A stretch of 40,088 nucleotides of DNA from positions 1 to 40,088 of the forward strand of contig CANQXX010000019.1 of the NCBI GenBank assembly GCA_947627905.1. Reading direction: 5' to 3'. This document shows, in pieces, positions 15,872 through 23,908 of this stretch. The stretch comes from an uncultured Clostridia bacterium (GTDB lineage Bacteria > Bacillota > Clostridia > Oscillospirales > Ruminococcaceae). A program made the translations under genes and the position numbers. Under the pieces are notes generated by a model. That model made no database searches. It was not told where the DNA came from and was given only the letters and a program-made list of their open reading frames with translations. Positions within the stretch are counted from its first letter, which is position 1. Every line of letters starts with the position of its first letter.

Positions 15872-16793
15872 TTATTTGGCTCTCCTGTTTTTGTTTTTCA
15901 TCTTTTTCCATTTTATCAAGCAGTTCCCTGCATAAATTTTCATAATACGGCGTCTTGTAGAAATTCCTGCATGAATTTATCTGCTCCCAAGCGGCGGCTT
16001 TGCTGCCGAGAGTGGCTAAATTTACCGCTTTCCAGTAGAATATCTGAGTGGCGTGCTGTTCGTAAGGCTTGCGCTGTTCGGTGTTTTCCTTTCCGCTTGC
16101 GGAATTTGCTTCTTCCTTCATTATGCGGAGTGCATTGTCCAGCAATTGCAGGCTCGTTTCATAATGTCCGGTATAAAATTCATATATTGCCAGAGATATT
16201 GACACAAAAGCGCCGGAACTGGGGTTATTCATATATGTTCTCATAAAATATATCCCGCGGTTGTATGTGTCGGAAGCCCTGTCAAGATCCCCTGTGAGAA
16301 GATACGCAGTCATAAGCGTGCCGTAATAAATATGTGCGTTTGCCGGACTGACCCTGAATATGCTTTCATCTGTCTTTGACAGCAGTCCGATGGTCTGCCG
16401 GTATTCGCCCCTTTGATTATGCATCATTGCGGCAATTACCGAATAAGTCATTTTCCGGTCGTTAGTGGCTGAAACGTTCATCAGCCTGTAAGCCTCGTCA
16501 AGCGCTGAATCGGAATATCCTTCGGAACATTCCAGTTCACAAAGCCTGCCGGCGGTCTTTTTGCCGTTTTTTATCAGGATACGCCCTACAAAGCAGCCTG
16601 CCGCCGCTCCTGCAATTATCGCTGTTATTCTCCACAAAGGAAAACCTCTGTGGTCTATAAATGAGGTCAGCAGGAATAACGCCATTGCACCTATGATCGT
16701 ATACATAATGTATATCATAACGTGCTGCTGTTTAATGGACTTTGACGCTAATTTTTCATACATTTTCTGTCCGTTTCTTAACGGGTCTGACAT
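15855..16793 (-). CDS. Two-helix membrane protein with TPR-like C-terminal domain
   Basis: I do not recognise a named family for these 312 residues. Two hydrophobic segments near the N terminus (about 25-45 and 52-75) suggest a membrane hairpin. The remainder is a helical cytosolic domain with tetratricopeptide-like spacing: SALDEAYRLMNVSA, MMHNQRGEYRQTIGLLSK, TAYLLTGDLDRASDTYNRGI, EFYTGHYETSLQLLDNALRIM, and FYWKAVNLATLGSKAAAWEQ. The tail is charged. It has a strong AAGGGGGGAG ribosome binding site and overlaps rimM by 17 nt, so an accessory protein is embedded in a ribosome maturation operon. TPR domains bind proteins; the partner is unknown. Confidence 0.7.
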   Translation of the reverse strand: MSDPLRNGQKMYEKLASKSIKQQHVMIYIMYTIIGAMALFLLTSFIDHRGFPLWRITAIIAGAAAGCFVGRILIKNGKKTAGRLCELECSEGYSDSALDEAYRLMNVSATNDRKMTYSVIAAMMHNQRGEYRQTIGLLSKTDESIFRVSPANAHIYYGTLMTAYLLTGDLDRASDTYNRGIYFMRTYMNNPSSGAFVSISLAIYEFYTGHYETSLQLLDNALRIMKEEANSASGKENTEQRKPYEQHATQIFYWKAVNLATLGSKAAAWEQINSCRNFYKTPYYENLCRELLDKMEKDEKQKQESQINETLS

Positions 16794-16812
16794 AGAAGCT
16801 CCCCCCTTTAAT

Positions 16813-17205
16813 TTATATATTTATGCAGTTCATAATAACAGTGATCATCATTTCCATTTTCTCCGGCATATTTGCCCATTTTCTGAAAGCGATACCTCTT
16901 GATGATTTTACACGGTAACCAACGGAAATTATTACATCGAGATTGTAGTATTCTGTCATATGTGTTTGTGATCTTCCCTCAATTGCACCATGCCGAGTGG
17001 TAGTCGCAAATTTTGCGACTACCACCTGACCGTCCAATTCCTCACGCCGTGCGTTGGCAATGTGTTTTCCTATTGTTTTTACATCACGTTCAAACAATTC
17101 AGCCATTTGTGTACGGTTCAGCCAGACGGTATCCTGTTCCGGAGTTACGGGAACTTCAAGCTTTATGTCGTTATATTCAAATAATACTATTTCGTTTTTT
17201 TTCAT
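16813..17205 (-). pseudogene. Truncated RhuM-like (virulence RhuM family) remnant
   Basis: The 130-residue frame matches the N-terminal part of RhuM-like proteins (PF13310): TVWLNRTQMAELFERDVKTIGKHI is a helix-turn-helix-like segment, followed by MTEYYNLDVIISVGYRVKSSRG and FRKWAN. Full-length members are around 330 residues and continue after this point with a conserved helical domain. Here the match stops after FRKWAN and a short unrelated Met/Ile-rich tail leads to a stop. The family is usually found in mobile or defence islands. It sits between the khpA terminator and the TPR gene, inside a cluster normally read straight through to rimM, and looks like a remnant of insertion. A functional short protein cannot be ruled out. 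Confidence 0.7.
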
Positions 17206-17231
17206 TTATACATCACCGATCGGCATTTAAT

Positions 17232-17275
17232 AAAAAAGGGAATACCGTGCCGCCCAACACGGACACAATATTCCC
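17232..17275 (-). terminator. Terminator closing the ylxM-ffh-rpsP-khpA unit
   Basis: On the minus strand, GGGAATA pairs with TATTCCC (17269-17275 with 17238-17244). An inner stem CCGTG/CACGG lies between them, and TTTTTT follows. It begins 24 nt after the khpA stop and separates rpsP/khpA from rimM/trmD. Confidence 0.85.
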
Positions 17276-17298
17276 CGAACGTTCTGTTTGCTTGGATA

Positions 17299-17532
17299 TC
17301 AGTCGATCTCTACCATGATCTTCTGGTTTGCCCTGCCTGCGCCGGCTCTCATGACCGTGCGGATAGCCTTGGCAATCCTGCCCTGCTTGCCGATAACTCT
17401 GCCCATGTCGGCAGGGGCAACGTGCAGGTGGTAGACCGTAACGCCCTCTTCGTTGGGCTCGTCAACGTCTATTTTTATGGAATCCTTGTCCTCCACAAGT
17501 TCCGTAACAATGCTTAAAAGAAGTTCTTTCAT
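17299..17532 (-). CDS. khpA: KH-domain RNA-binding protein KhpA (YlqC)
   Basis: A 77-residue single KH domain protein that in Firmicutes pairs with KhpB and binds RNA, affecting cell division and envelope growth in streptococci. The KH signature is VIGKQGRIAKAIRTVMRA, preceded by the beta-strand VTVYHLHVAPADMGR. It starts at MKELLLSIV with GGAGGAAATTTTT before the ATG; the frame stays open 38 codons upstream, but that part is a non-coding leader. It occupies its standard place after rpsP, though at an unusual distance of 165 nt. Confidence 0.93.
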   Translation of the reverse strand: MKELLLSIVTELVEDKDSIKIDVDEPNEEGVTVYHLHVAPADMGRVIGKQGRIAKAIRTVMRAGAGRANQKIMVEID

Positions 17533-17565
17533 AAAAATTTCCTCCAATTGCTTTCGCTGAACATT

Positions 17566-17608
17566 AAAAAGCAGGATACTGACTTGAAGCGAAACCGGCG
17601 ATCCTGCT
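17566..17608 (-). terminator. Terminator-like hairpin in the rpsP-khpA gap (possible attenuator)
   Basis: On the minus strand, AGCAGGAT (17601-17608) pairs with ATCCTGCT (17570-17577) across a 23-nt loop and is followed directly by a T run (A-run at 17566-17570 on the plus strand). It lies upstream of the khpA ribosome binding site and could lower khpA expression relative to rpsP. The palindrome GGAAAATTTTCC (17612-17623) is next to it. Confidence 0.55.
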
Positions 17609-17697
17609 CCCGGAAAATTTTCCGCCGTCACAAGCGAGACGAACACCCGTCCGCCCCGCAGGTCTTTCGGCGTAATTAACGGTAATTCACGGAAAAA

Positions 17698-17940
17698 TTA
17701 CTTTACGCCGTTCTGTTCAAACAGCTTCTTGACTGTTTCCGTAGGCTGAGCGCCGTTAGCCATCCACTTCTTTGCCTTTTCTGCGTCTATCTTGACAGCG
17801 GAAGGCTCCGTTGTAGGATCGTAGTAGCCGATCTCTTCGATAAATCTGCCGTCTCTGGGGAATCTTGAATCCGCAACGACTATTCTGTAGAAAGGAGCTT
17901 TCTTAGCGCCCATTCTTCTCAGTCTGATCTTTACTGCCAT
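17698..17940 (-). CDS. rpsP: 30S ribosomal protein S16
   Basis: S16 is an assembly protein of the 30S body. The 80 residues are the normal length and begin with the conserved [20 protein letters not shown], followed by [22 protein letters not shown]. The start has a GGAGGTG ribosome binding site. It follows ffh by 85 nt and precedes khpA, the classic Firmicute order. Confidence 0.98.
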   Translation of the reverse strand: MAVKIRLRRMGAKKAPFYRIVVADSRFPRDGRFIEEIGYYDPTTEPSAVKIDAEKAKKWMANGAQPTETVKKLFEQNGVK

Positions 17941-18025
17941 TTATATTCACCTCCAAAAAATTTTTTAATGTATTTCAGGGCGTTTCCGCCGTGAAAGCGT
18001 TTTAAAACTGCGGCAAAGCCGTTAC

Positions 18026-19393
18026 TTATTTTATCGGCGGGAATCCGCCGCCCATCATTCCGGGAGGCATTTTCAGCTTATTTTTCTTGCCCTTGCCGTT
18101 TTTGCCCATAACGCCAAGCTGCTTCATCATCTTCTGCATTTCCTCAAACTGTCTGAGCAGGCGGTTCACGTCCGCAACGGTATTTCCGCTTCCTGCGGCG
18201 ATACGGCGCTTGCGCTTCGGGTCTATAATGGAAGGCTTCGCTCTTTCCGCAGGGGTCATTGACAGGATAATGGCTTCAATGCGTTTAAGCTGGCTGTCGT
18301 CGATGTCCATGTCCTTTATCTTATCGCCCACTCCGGGGAGCATACCTATTATCTGTTTCAGCGGACCCATTTTCTGAATCTGCTTCATCTGATCCATAAG
18401 ATCGGTCAGGTCGAAGCTGTTTTCTCTGAGCCTTTCGCCCAGCTTGCGGGAATTTTCCTCGTCAAATGTGGACTGTGCGCGCTCTATAAGCGTGAGCATA
18501 TCGCCCATTCCGAGGATACGGGAAGCCATTCTTTCCGGGTGGAACTGTTCAAAATCGCCCAGTTTTTCGCCTGTTCCCACAAATTTTATCGGCTTTCCTG
18601 TAACGGCAAGCACGGAAAGCGCCGCGCCGCCTCTTGTATCCGAATCCAGCTTTGACATAAGAACGCTGTCGATGCCGAGGGCGTCGTCAAAGGCTTTTGC
18701 AACATTTACGGCGTCCTGACCGGTCATAGCGTCCACCACGAGCATTATTTCGTTCGGTGATGTTTCGGCTTTTATGTTTTTAAGCTCGTCCATGAGCTCT
18801 TCGTCAATGTGGAGACGTCCGGCAGTATCGAGGATAACAACGTCGTTGCCGTGATCCTTGGCGTGCTTTACGGCTTCCTTTGCAATGGTGACAGGGTTTA
18901 TCTGTCCCATTTCAAATACCCTTACGCCTGCCTTTTCGCCGACTACCTGAAGCTGATTTATGGCGGCAGGACGGTAAACGTCGCAGGCTGCCAGCAGCGG
19001 ACGCTTGCCCTGTTCCTTGAAGAATTTGGCGAGCTTTGCCGCATGGGTAGTTTTACCCGAACCCTGCAGACCGCACATCATGATTATGCACGGCGGCTTG
19101 GAGGGGAAATTTATTTTTGCATTGCTGTTTCCCATAAGGGCGATAAGTTCTTCATTGACTATCTTTATTACCTGCTGTCCGGGGGTAAGGCTCGTAAGAA
19201 CGTCCTCGCCGACGGCTCTTTCGGACACCTTGGCGACAAAGTCCTTTACGACCTTGTAGCTTACGTCCGCTTCGAGGAGCGCCAGACGCACTTCACGCAT
19301 AGCTTCCTTAACGTCCGCTTCGGTCAGCTTGCCCCTGCCTTTAAGACGCTTAAAAACGGCATTCAATTTTTCGGAAAGACCTTCAAACGCCAT
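18026..19393 (-). CDS. ffh: Signal recognition particle GTPase Ffh
   Basis: Ffh binds 4.5S/scRNA and signal sequences of nascent membrane proteins and docks with FtsY. The 455 residues comprise the N domain (1-90), the G domain with G1 GLQGSGKT (108-115), DTAGR (189-193) and the TKLD-equivalent MSKLDSD, and the Met-rich M domain (about 300-435: MDQMKQIQKMG, MLPGVGDK, FEEMQKMMKQLGVMG). The tail is Gly/Met-rich. It follows ylxM by 36 nt in the same operon. Confidence 0.98.
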   Translation of the reverse strand: MAFEGLSEKLNAVFKRLKGRGKLTEADVKEAMREVRLALLEADVSYKVVKDFVAKVSERAVGEDVLTSLTPGQQVIKIVNEELIALMGNSNAKINFPSKPPCIIMMCGLQGSGKTTHAAKLAKFFKEQGKRPLLAACDVYRPAAINQLQVVGEKAGVRVFEMGQINPVTIAKEAVKHAKDHGNDVVILDTAGRLHIDEELMDELKNIKAETSPNEIMLVVDAMTGQDAVNVAKAFDDALGIDSVLMSKLDSDTRGGAALSVLAVTGKPIKFVGTGEKLGDFEQFHPERMASRILGMGDMLTLIERAQSTFDEENSRKLGERLRENSFDLTDLMDQMKQIQKMGPLKQIIGMLPGVGDKIKDMDIDDSQLKRIEAIILSMTPAERAKPSIIDPKRKRRIAAGSGNTVADVNRLLRQFEEMQKMMKQLGVMGKNGKGKKNKLKMPPGMMGGGFPPIK

Positions 19394-19429
19394 AAAAACC
19401 TTCCTTAACTAAATAATATCTTTAATGCT

Positions 19430-19804
19430 TCAGAAAAGCTCTTTATTTTCCTCAGCGAGCTTTTCAAGATGTTCGGCACGCTTTACTATCGCTCTCGGAT
19501 TGCCGCAGTAGATACATTCCTTTTTTATCTCGGCAGCCAGAGAAGCGATCTCCTCTATCATGGAAAAATATTTTTCGGAACGTTCCGCAAGGTGAAATTT
19601 TTCTTCCATTTCAAACAAAGTCTGTTCACCGCGCTTGATGCTGTCGCGGACGCCCTGACGGGTTATATGCTCGTGCTCGGCTATTTCGGAAAGGGAAAGA
19701 TCCTCATTGTAATAAAGATCTATAGCGTCTATCTGTTTATCCGTAAGCATGGGGGAATAATAATCGAGCAGCACCGATATTCGGAGATTTTTTTCGGGAT
19801 CCAT
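19430..19804 (-). CDS. ylxM: YlxM/p13-like helix-turn-helix protein, SRP-associated
   Basis: A 124-residue protein of the YlxM family (sigma-70 region 4-like HTH), nearly always encoded next to ffh and thought to modulate the SRP pathway. The region 4-like HTH is LTDKQIDAIDLYYNEDLSLSEIAEHEHITRQGVRDSIKRGE, followed by a helical tail containing CIYCGNP. I start at the ATG at 19804 because GAGGTGA lies about 6 nt before it; the ATG at 19813 directly abuts that sequence. It is the first gene of the ylxM-ffh-rpsP-khpA unit. Confidence 0.93.
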   Translation of the reverse strand: MDPEKNLRISVLLDYYSPMLTDKQIDAIDLYYNEDLSLSEIAEHEHITRQGVRDSIKRGEQTLFEMEEKFHLAERSEKYFSMIEEIASLAAEIKKECIYCGNPRAIVKRAEHLEKLAEENKELF

Positions 19805-19846
19805 AACATTCACCTCGCAGATATTGTAAAGTAAAGTCCTTTACAT

Positions 19847-19875
19847 ATTATACTATAAAAATTCCTCTTTGTCAA
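19847..19875 (-). promoter_or_regulatory. Sigma-A promoter of the ylxM-ffh-rpsP-khpA operon
   Basis: On the minus strand, TTGACA (19870-19875), a 17-nt spacer and TATAAT (19847-19852) match the consensus at both boxes. The leader contains a duplicated TTTAC/GTAAA motif (GTAAAGGACTTTAC) that can form a small hairpin. Confidence 0.93.
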
Positions 19876-19894
19876 GGGGTCAGGAGGAATTTTT
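19857..19894. repeat. 11-bp perfect inverted repeat framing the ylxM operon -35 box
   Basis: AAAAATTCCTC (19857-19867) and GAGGAATTTTT (19884-19894) are perfect reverse complements separated by 16 nt. The -35 box lies in the intervening segment and the left arm covers most of the promoter spacer. It could be an operator. Read on the plus strand it also resembles a weak terminator. Confidence 0.6.
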
Positions 19895-19929
19895 TCAGTT
19901 TTTTTTGCCGCATTGTTCCGTATGCCGGT

Positions 19930-19958
19930 TTGACAAGTCCGCATTATTATATTATAAT
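19930..19958 (+). promoter_or_regulatory. Sigma-A promoter of dut
   Basis: TTGACA (19930-19935), a 17-nt spacer and TATAAT (19953-19958), 25 nt before the start codon. It is divergent from the ylxM promoter. Confidence 0.93.
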
Positions 19959-19983
19959 TGAAATAAGGCAAAGGAGGCATTTT

Positions 19984-20487
19984 ATGGAACGTATAGCAAA
20001 ATTTGAAAAGGTCAGCTTTGAGCGCTTTTCGGAGGATATGGGACAGCTTCTTCCTCCGCTTCCGGAAAGCACCGTAAAAAAAATATATGACGGCATAAAA
20101 CTGCCGGAAAGAGCAACTTCCGGCTCGGCGGGGTATGATTTTTTTCTGCCCTGCGGCATATCTCTCGGAGCGGGTGAGGGTATGACCATACCCACAGGTA
20201 TTCGGGCAAGGATAAATGATGGCTGGGTGCTGAACATTTATCCCCGGAGCGGACTGGGTTTTAAATTCCGCATGAGGCTGGACAATACTGTAGGAATAAT
20301 CGACGCGGATTATTACTATTCCGGCAACGAAGGGCATATTATGATAAAATTTACCAACTGCGGCGAAAAACCTTTTTCCCTTGAAGCGGGAAAAGGCTTT
20401 GCGCAGGGGATATTCCTGCCTTTCGGCATAACCGAGGACGATAACGCTTCCGCCGTAAGGAACGGCGGCTTCGGAAGTACGGGCTAA
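19984..20487 (+). CDS. dut: Deoxyuridine 5'-triphosphate nucleotidohydrolase (dUTPase)
   Basis: This trimeric dUTPase hydrolyses dUTP to dUMP and pyrophosphate, keeping uracil out of DNA and feeding thymidylate synthesis. All five family motifs appear in order in 167 residues: ATSGSAGYD (1), PRSGLG (2), VGIIDADYY (3), GFAQGIF (4) and RNGGFGSTG (5, the P-loop-like flap). The N-terminal 35 residues are an extension compared with short dUTPases. I start at 19984 because AAAGGAGG lies 8 nt before it; the upstream 18 in-frame codons lie over the promoter. It appears monocistronic. Confidence 0.96.
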   Translation: MERIAKFEKVSFERFSEDMGQLLPPLPESTVKKIYDGIKLPERATSGSAGYDFFLPCGISLGAGEGMTIPTGIRARINDGWVLNIYPRSGLGFKFRMRLDNTVGIIDADYYYSGNEGHIMIKFTNCGEKPFSLEAGKGFAQGIFLPFGITEDDNASAVRNGGFGSTG

Positions 20488-20531
20488 AGGTAACAATTCG
20501 GTTACAATATGATTACAATTTGGTACACTTA

Positions 20532-20563
20532 TTGAAATTCCCTCTTGAAGATGTTACTATAAT
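20532..20563 (+). promoter_or_regulatory. Possible promoter of the lipoprotein pair
   Basis: A perfect TATAAT (20558-20563) lies 31 nt before the gene. The best -35 is TTGAAA (20532-20537) at a long 20-nt spacing. The -10 sits inside a small inverted repeat GTTAC/GTAAC. Confidence 0.5.
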
Positions 20564-20594
20564 AAAAAAGTAACTTCTGCAAGGGGGAATTTTT

Positions 20595-21641
20595 ATGTCA
20601 AAAAAGCTGTCGGCAATGGTGCTTTCGGGAATTTTTGCGGCAATGATATTCTGCGGCTGCGAAAAAGCGGAGACGGACACAAATTCCGCCGCTCTGACCG
20701 ATGAAATAACGTCTTTTTCGGAAATGCCGGAGATTTCTGCATATACCGAATTTGCCGAAGTTACGGAAATGACGGTTACCGGGCCGGAAGCTCCGGAGAT
20801 AACGGAAACGGAAATTTCCGACGTTCCCGTAATTACTGAAACTTCCGAAGAAACGGAAATCACAAAGCGTGAAATGCCCTTTGAACAGGATCTTACGGCG
20901 CTTATGTCATATATACAGCATGGCGGCGGCGCGTTCTTTGGCATGGAACAATATGATTTTCTTGATGATCTTAAACTTGATACATACAAATATTTTCATC
21001 GCGGGGACGGCGTTTACGATGTTATTCTGACCTGTTCGGACAGCAGCTGCGGAATATTCCCCGACGGTGATTCGGAATGGGTATTTGACAAAGGATTGTT
21101 TTTCCCTGCCGCAAAAGAGGATACCATAATTTTTACTGAGGACGCATACGGATTTACCGAGCCGATCAGGACAGCATATTTTGCAGCCTGCGATTATACT
21201 GTGTGGACGGGGTGCTTCGATGCTAAAGAGCCGGGCGAAAGACCGTATTACGCTCATTGGGCGCTGCATAGTGTGCCTGTGCATGAGGACGGAACGGCTT
21301 CTGTCGATGAAGCAAAGGAATTTATGAAAAAGCTTTATGATATCGACCTGTCCGATGAGGATTTCGCCCAAATGGAAGATGTAGGCATATTGAAGGACGG
21401 TATACTGTACCCGTATATGTGCGGTCACGGCAGAAGCTGGTATTATCCGGCTTTTGCAGGATATGACGAAACGGATACGGAATTGAAAGTCCGCATTGAT
21501 TATTACGGCGATGAGCTTTATTTTTACGCTGCTTTGCAGTCGGAATACACATTTTCAAAAAACGAAGACGGAACTATAACCTTGCGTGACGTTCAGAAAG
21601 TTTTTGACAGCGGCTATGAGCCTGCGTCGGGAACGGTATAA
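20595..21641 (+). CDS. Predicted lipoprotein of unknown function
   Basis: 348 residues with a lipoprotein signal: a Lys-rich start, hydrophobic stretch SAMVLSGIFAAMIF and a lipobox-like FCGC, with the lipidated Cys probably at 22. Residues 25-95 are an extended linker rich in Glu and Thr with degenerate EITE/EVTE repeats, typical of clostridial surface proteins. The remaining 250 residues appear globular, with many aromatic residues and acidic patches; I recognise no family. The ribosome binding site is AAGGGGG. It is 15 nt upstream of the solute-binding protein and probably co-transcribed. Confidence 0.8.
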   Translation: MSKKLSAMVLSGIFAAMIFCGCEKAETDTNSAALTDEITSFSEMPEISAYTEFAEVTEMTVTGPEAPEITETEISDVPVITETSEETEITKREMPFEQDLTALMSYIQHGGGAFFGMEQYDFLDDLKLDTYKYFHRGDGVYDVILTCSDSSCGIFPDGDSEWVFDKGLFFPAAKEDTIIFTEDAYGFTEPIRTAYFAACDYTVWTGCFDAKEPGERPYYAHWALHSVPVHEDGTASVDEAKEFMKKLYDIDLSDEDFAQMEDVGILKDGILYPYMCGHGRSWYYPAFAGYDETDTELKVRIDYYGDELYFYAALQSEYTFSKNEDGTITLRDVQKVFDSGYEPASGTV

Positions 21642-21656
21642 AACAGGATAATAATT

Positions 21657-23876
21657 ATGAAACTTAAAAAATTAATTTGTACAATACTTGGCGCGGCGCT
21701 CCTATTGTGTCTTTCCTCCTGCGCAAAGTCCGAAACTGCGGAAACGGCAGACATTTCCGGCGGAAAAACCTATATGATACAGGATATTGAGCTTCCGGGT
21801 GGGATAACAACGCGCAGTGATATTTTTTACAGCGGCGGACAGCTTTTTGTTGTTGGTTCGGAAATGGCGCAGGACGGCTCGGAAAAGGTAAAAATGCAGA
21901 CCGTTTCACCGGACGGAAAACTTGAAGATGAGGTCGTTCTTTTTGAAAATGATATTTCGGGCGGCGTTTCGCGGCAGATAATGTGCGCGTCGGTTTCCGA
22001 AAACGGAGAACTTGTTGCCGCCGAAAGAGAAACTGCCGTTGACGGCGAAATAAATTTTTCAGATGAAAAAATATATATTTCAAAATATAATAACGGCGAA
22101 AGAATTTTACAGGCGGATATTTCCGTAATAAAAGAAGATACGGACGAAGAATTTTTGCAAATTGAAAAGATCATCGAATGTTCAGGGATCTTTGTGATCT
22201 CGCAGCAGGGTAAAATTTATTTTGCCGACGAAAACGGAAAGATACTTGAAACGCTTGATGTTTCGGGCTTTGGGGGAAATTCCTCCGCAGGCGGCATTTT
22301 TCAAGCCGGGGACGGCAGGATATTTACCCGTATGGCGGACGGCCTTGTGGAAATTGATATTGAAAATAAAAAAACAGGCGAAAAATTCAAAACAGATCTT
22401 ATCGGAACTTTTCTGGACGGAACGGGCAGTCACGACCTGCTTGTTCTGACGGAAAAGGTCCTTGCGGGGTATGATATAGAAAGCGGCGAACTTACGCCCA
22501 TAGCGGACGTGTCCGCATCGGGGATAAATGTTGATGCGGTCAGGTACGGCGGAAAATTTGCAATACTGCCGGACGGAAATATACTTTGCATTTCTTATGA
22601 ATATGACGGGAATGTCCGCCTGAACAGCAAAACAGTAACGGTCCTGTCTGAAAATTTCTCCAAAGCCGAAAAAAAGACGGTCACTATGTACGCGATAACC
22701 GGTAACGCAAAGATAAGAGAACAGATAAATAAATTCAACAAGGAAAACAGTGAATATAAAGTTGAACTTACCGTTTTTGATAACGGCGAAGATCTTATAA
22801 CTGCGCGGACAAGGCTGAATAATGAGATAATTGCGGGAAATATTCCGGATATAATGGTGATAGATACGTTCACTCCAGTTGAAAGCTATATTTCAAAAGG
22901 ACTTTTTGTCGATATTTACCCGTTTATGGACAATGACGATGATATAAACCGGGAGGATATTCTTCCCAATGTTCTGAAAGCGTTTGAACGTGACGGAAAG
23001 CTTTACGAGGCCGTTCCGGATTTCTATGTAGAAACTATTGTAGGAAAGACTGAAATTGTGGGCGAGGAACAAAACTGGGATATAGACGAATTTCTTGGAT
23101 TCTGCGAAAATAATGCCGAAGATCCGGAAAAAGTTTTCGGAACTTTATATACGGGTGAAAGTATAATTTCGCAGCTTACCTACAGCGGTTACGGGAATTT
23201 TGTTGACAATGTGTCAGGAGAATGTCATTTTGATTCTGAGGAATTTATAAAACTTCTTGAATTTTGCAAAGAACTTCCTGCAGAGAGCGACAATGATTAC
23301 GGTGAAAAGTATCAGAACCGTTTCAGGTGCGGCAATGCCCTGCTTGACTTCGGCGTGATGTTTAATTTCAGATCTTTAAGGGAGTATGAGGAATGGTATT
23401 TCGGCGGGAAAGTCACCGCAAAAGGTTTTCCGCTGTCGGGAGGAGGTCTGGTGATAGACGCTTCCGAAATATTTGCAATAACTTCCGGAGCAAAAGAACC
23501 GCAGGGAGCGTGGGAATTTGTAAAAACATTCTATTCCGAAGAATATCAGGACAGTTTTGCGGATGTACATTCGTACAGTTTTCCCGTAAGGGTATCCTCT
23601 CTTGAAAAACAGGCGGAATGTTTTTTAAATTCAAATTCCGTTGTTTCAATGAGCATAGGCGGAAATTCCTATGAAATAGGCGCAAATACCGAGAAGGACA
23701 ACGCCCGTATCATGGATATAATTACATCTGCAAACAAGGCGGCAGCTTACGATCCGAACATTGACGCGATAGTTTCGGAAGAGGCAGGAGCGTTCTTTGC
23801 AGGGGGCAGGTCTGCCGAAGAAACTGCGGAAATAATCCAGAACAGAGTGTCAACATATCTTGCTGAAAGCAGATAA
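21657..23876 (+). CDS. Large extracellular solute-binding lipoprotein
   Basis: 739 residues beginning with a clear lipoprotein signal (MKLKKLICTILGAALLLCLSSCAKS, Cys at about 22). Residues 40-340 are rich in beta-strands with repeated hairpins such as SENGELVAAERE, DENGKILETLDVSGFGG and LPDGNILCISYEYDG, suggesting a propeller-like domain. From about residue 345 to the end it matches family 1 solute-binding proteins: VTMYAITGNAKIREQINKFNKEN, IIAGNIPDIMVIDTF, and ITSGAKEPQGAWEFVKTF. Ordinary members are about 420-550 residues, so the N-terminal domain is an addition. No permease or ATPase genes adjoin it, so the ligand and the transporter are unknown. Confidence 0.85.
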   Translation: MKLKKLICTILGAALLLCLSSCAKSETAETADISGGKTYMIQDIELPGGITTRSDIFYSGGQLFVVGSEMAQDGSEKVKMQTVSPDGKLEDEVVLFENDISGGVSRQIMCASVSENGELVAAERETAVDGEINFSDEKIYISKYNNGERILQADISVIKEDTDEEFLQIEKIIECSGIFVISQQGKIYFADENGKILETLDVSGFGGNSSAGGIFQAGDGRIFTRMADGLVEIDIENKKTGEKFKTDLIGTFLDGTGSHDLLVLTEKVLAGYDIESGELTPIADVSASGINVDAVRYGGKFAILPDGNILCISYEYDGNVRLNSKTVTVLSENFSKAEKKTVTMYAITGNAKIREQINKFNKENSEYKVELTVFDNGEDLITARTRLNNEIIAGNIPDIMVIDTFTPVESYISKGLFVDIYPFMDNDDDINREDILPNVLKAFERDGKLYEAVPDFYVETIVGKTEIVGEEQNWDIDEFLGFCENNAEDPEKVFGTLYTGESIISQLTYSGYGNFVDNVSGECHFDSEEFIKLLEFCKELPAESDNDYGEKYQNRFRCGNALLDFGVMFNFRSLREYEEWYFGGKVTAKGFPLSGGGLVIDASEIFAITSGAKEPQGAWEFVKTFYSEEYQDSFADVHSYSFPVRVSSLEKQAECFLNSNSVVSMSIGGNSYEIGANTEKDNARIMDIITSANKAAAYDPNIDAIVSEEAGAFFAGGRSAEETAEIIQNRVSTYLAESR

Positions 23877-23908
23877 AGGAAATTTTTTGAGAAATTTCAA
23901 AAAATTGC

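Noticed and set aside
19810-20496. 228-codon minus-strand frame over dut
   Set aside because: Opposite a dUTPase with all five motifs; the frame runs into the ylxM promoter.
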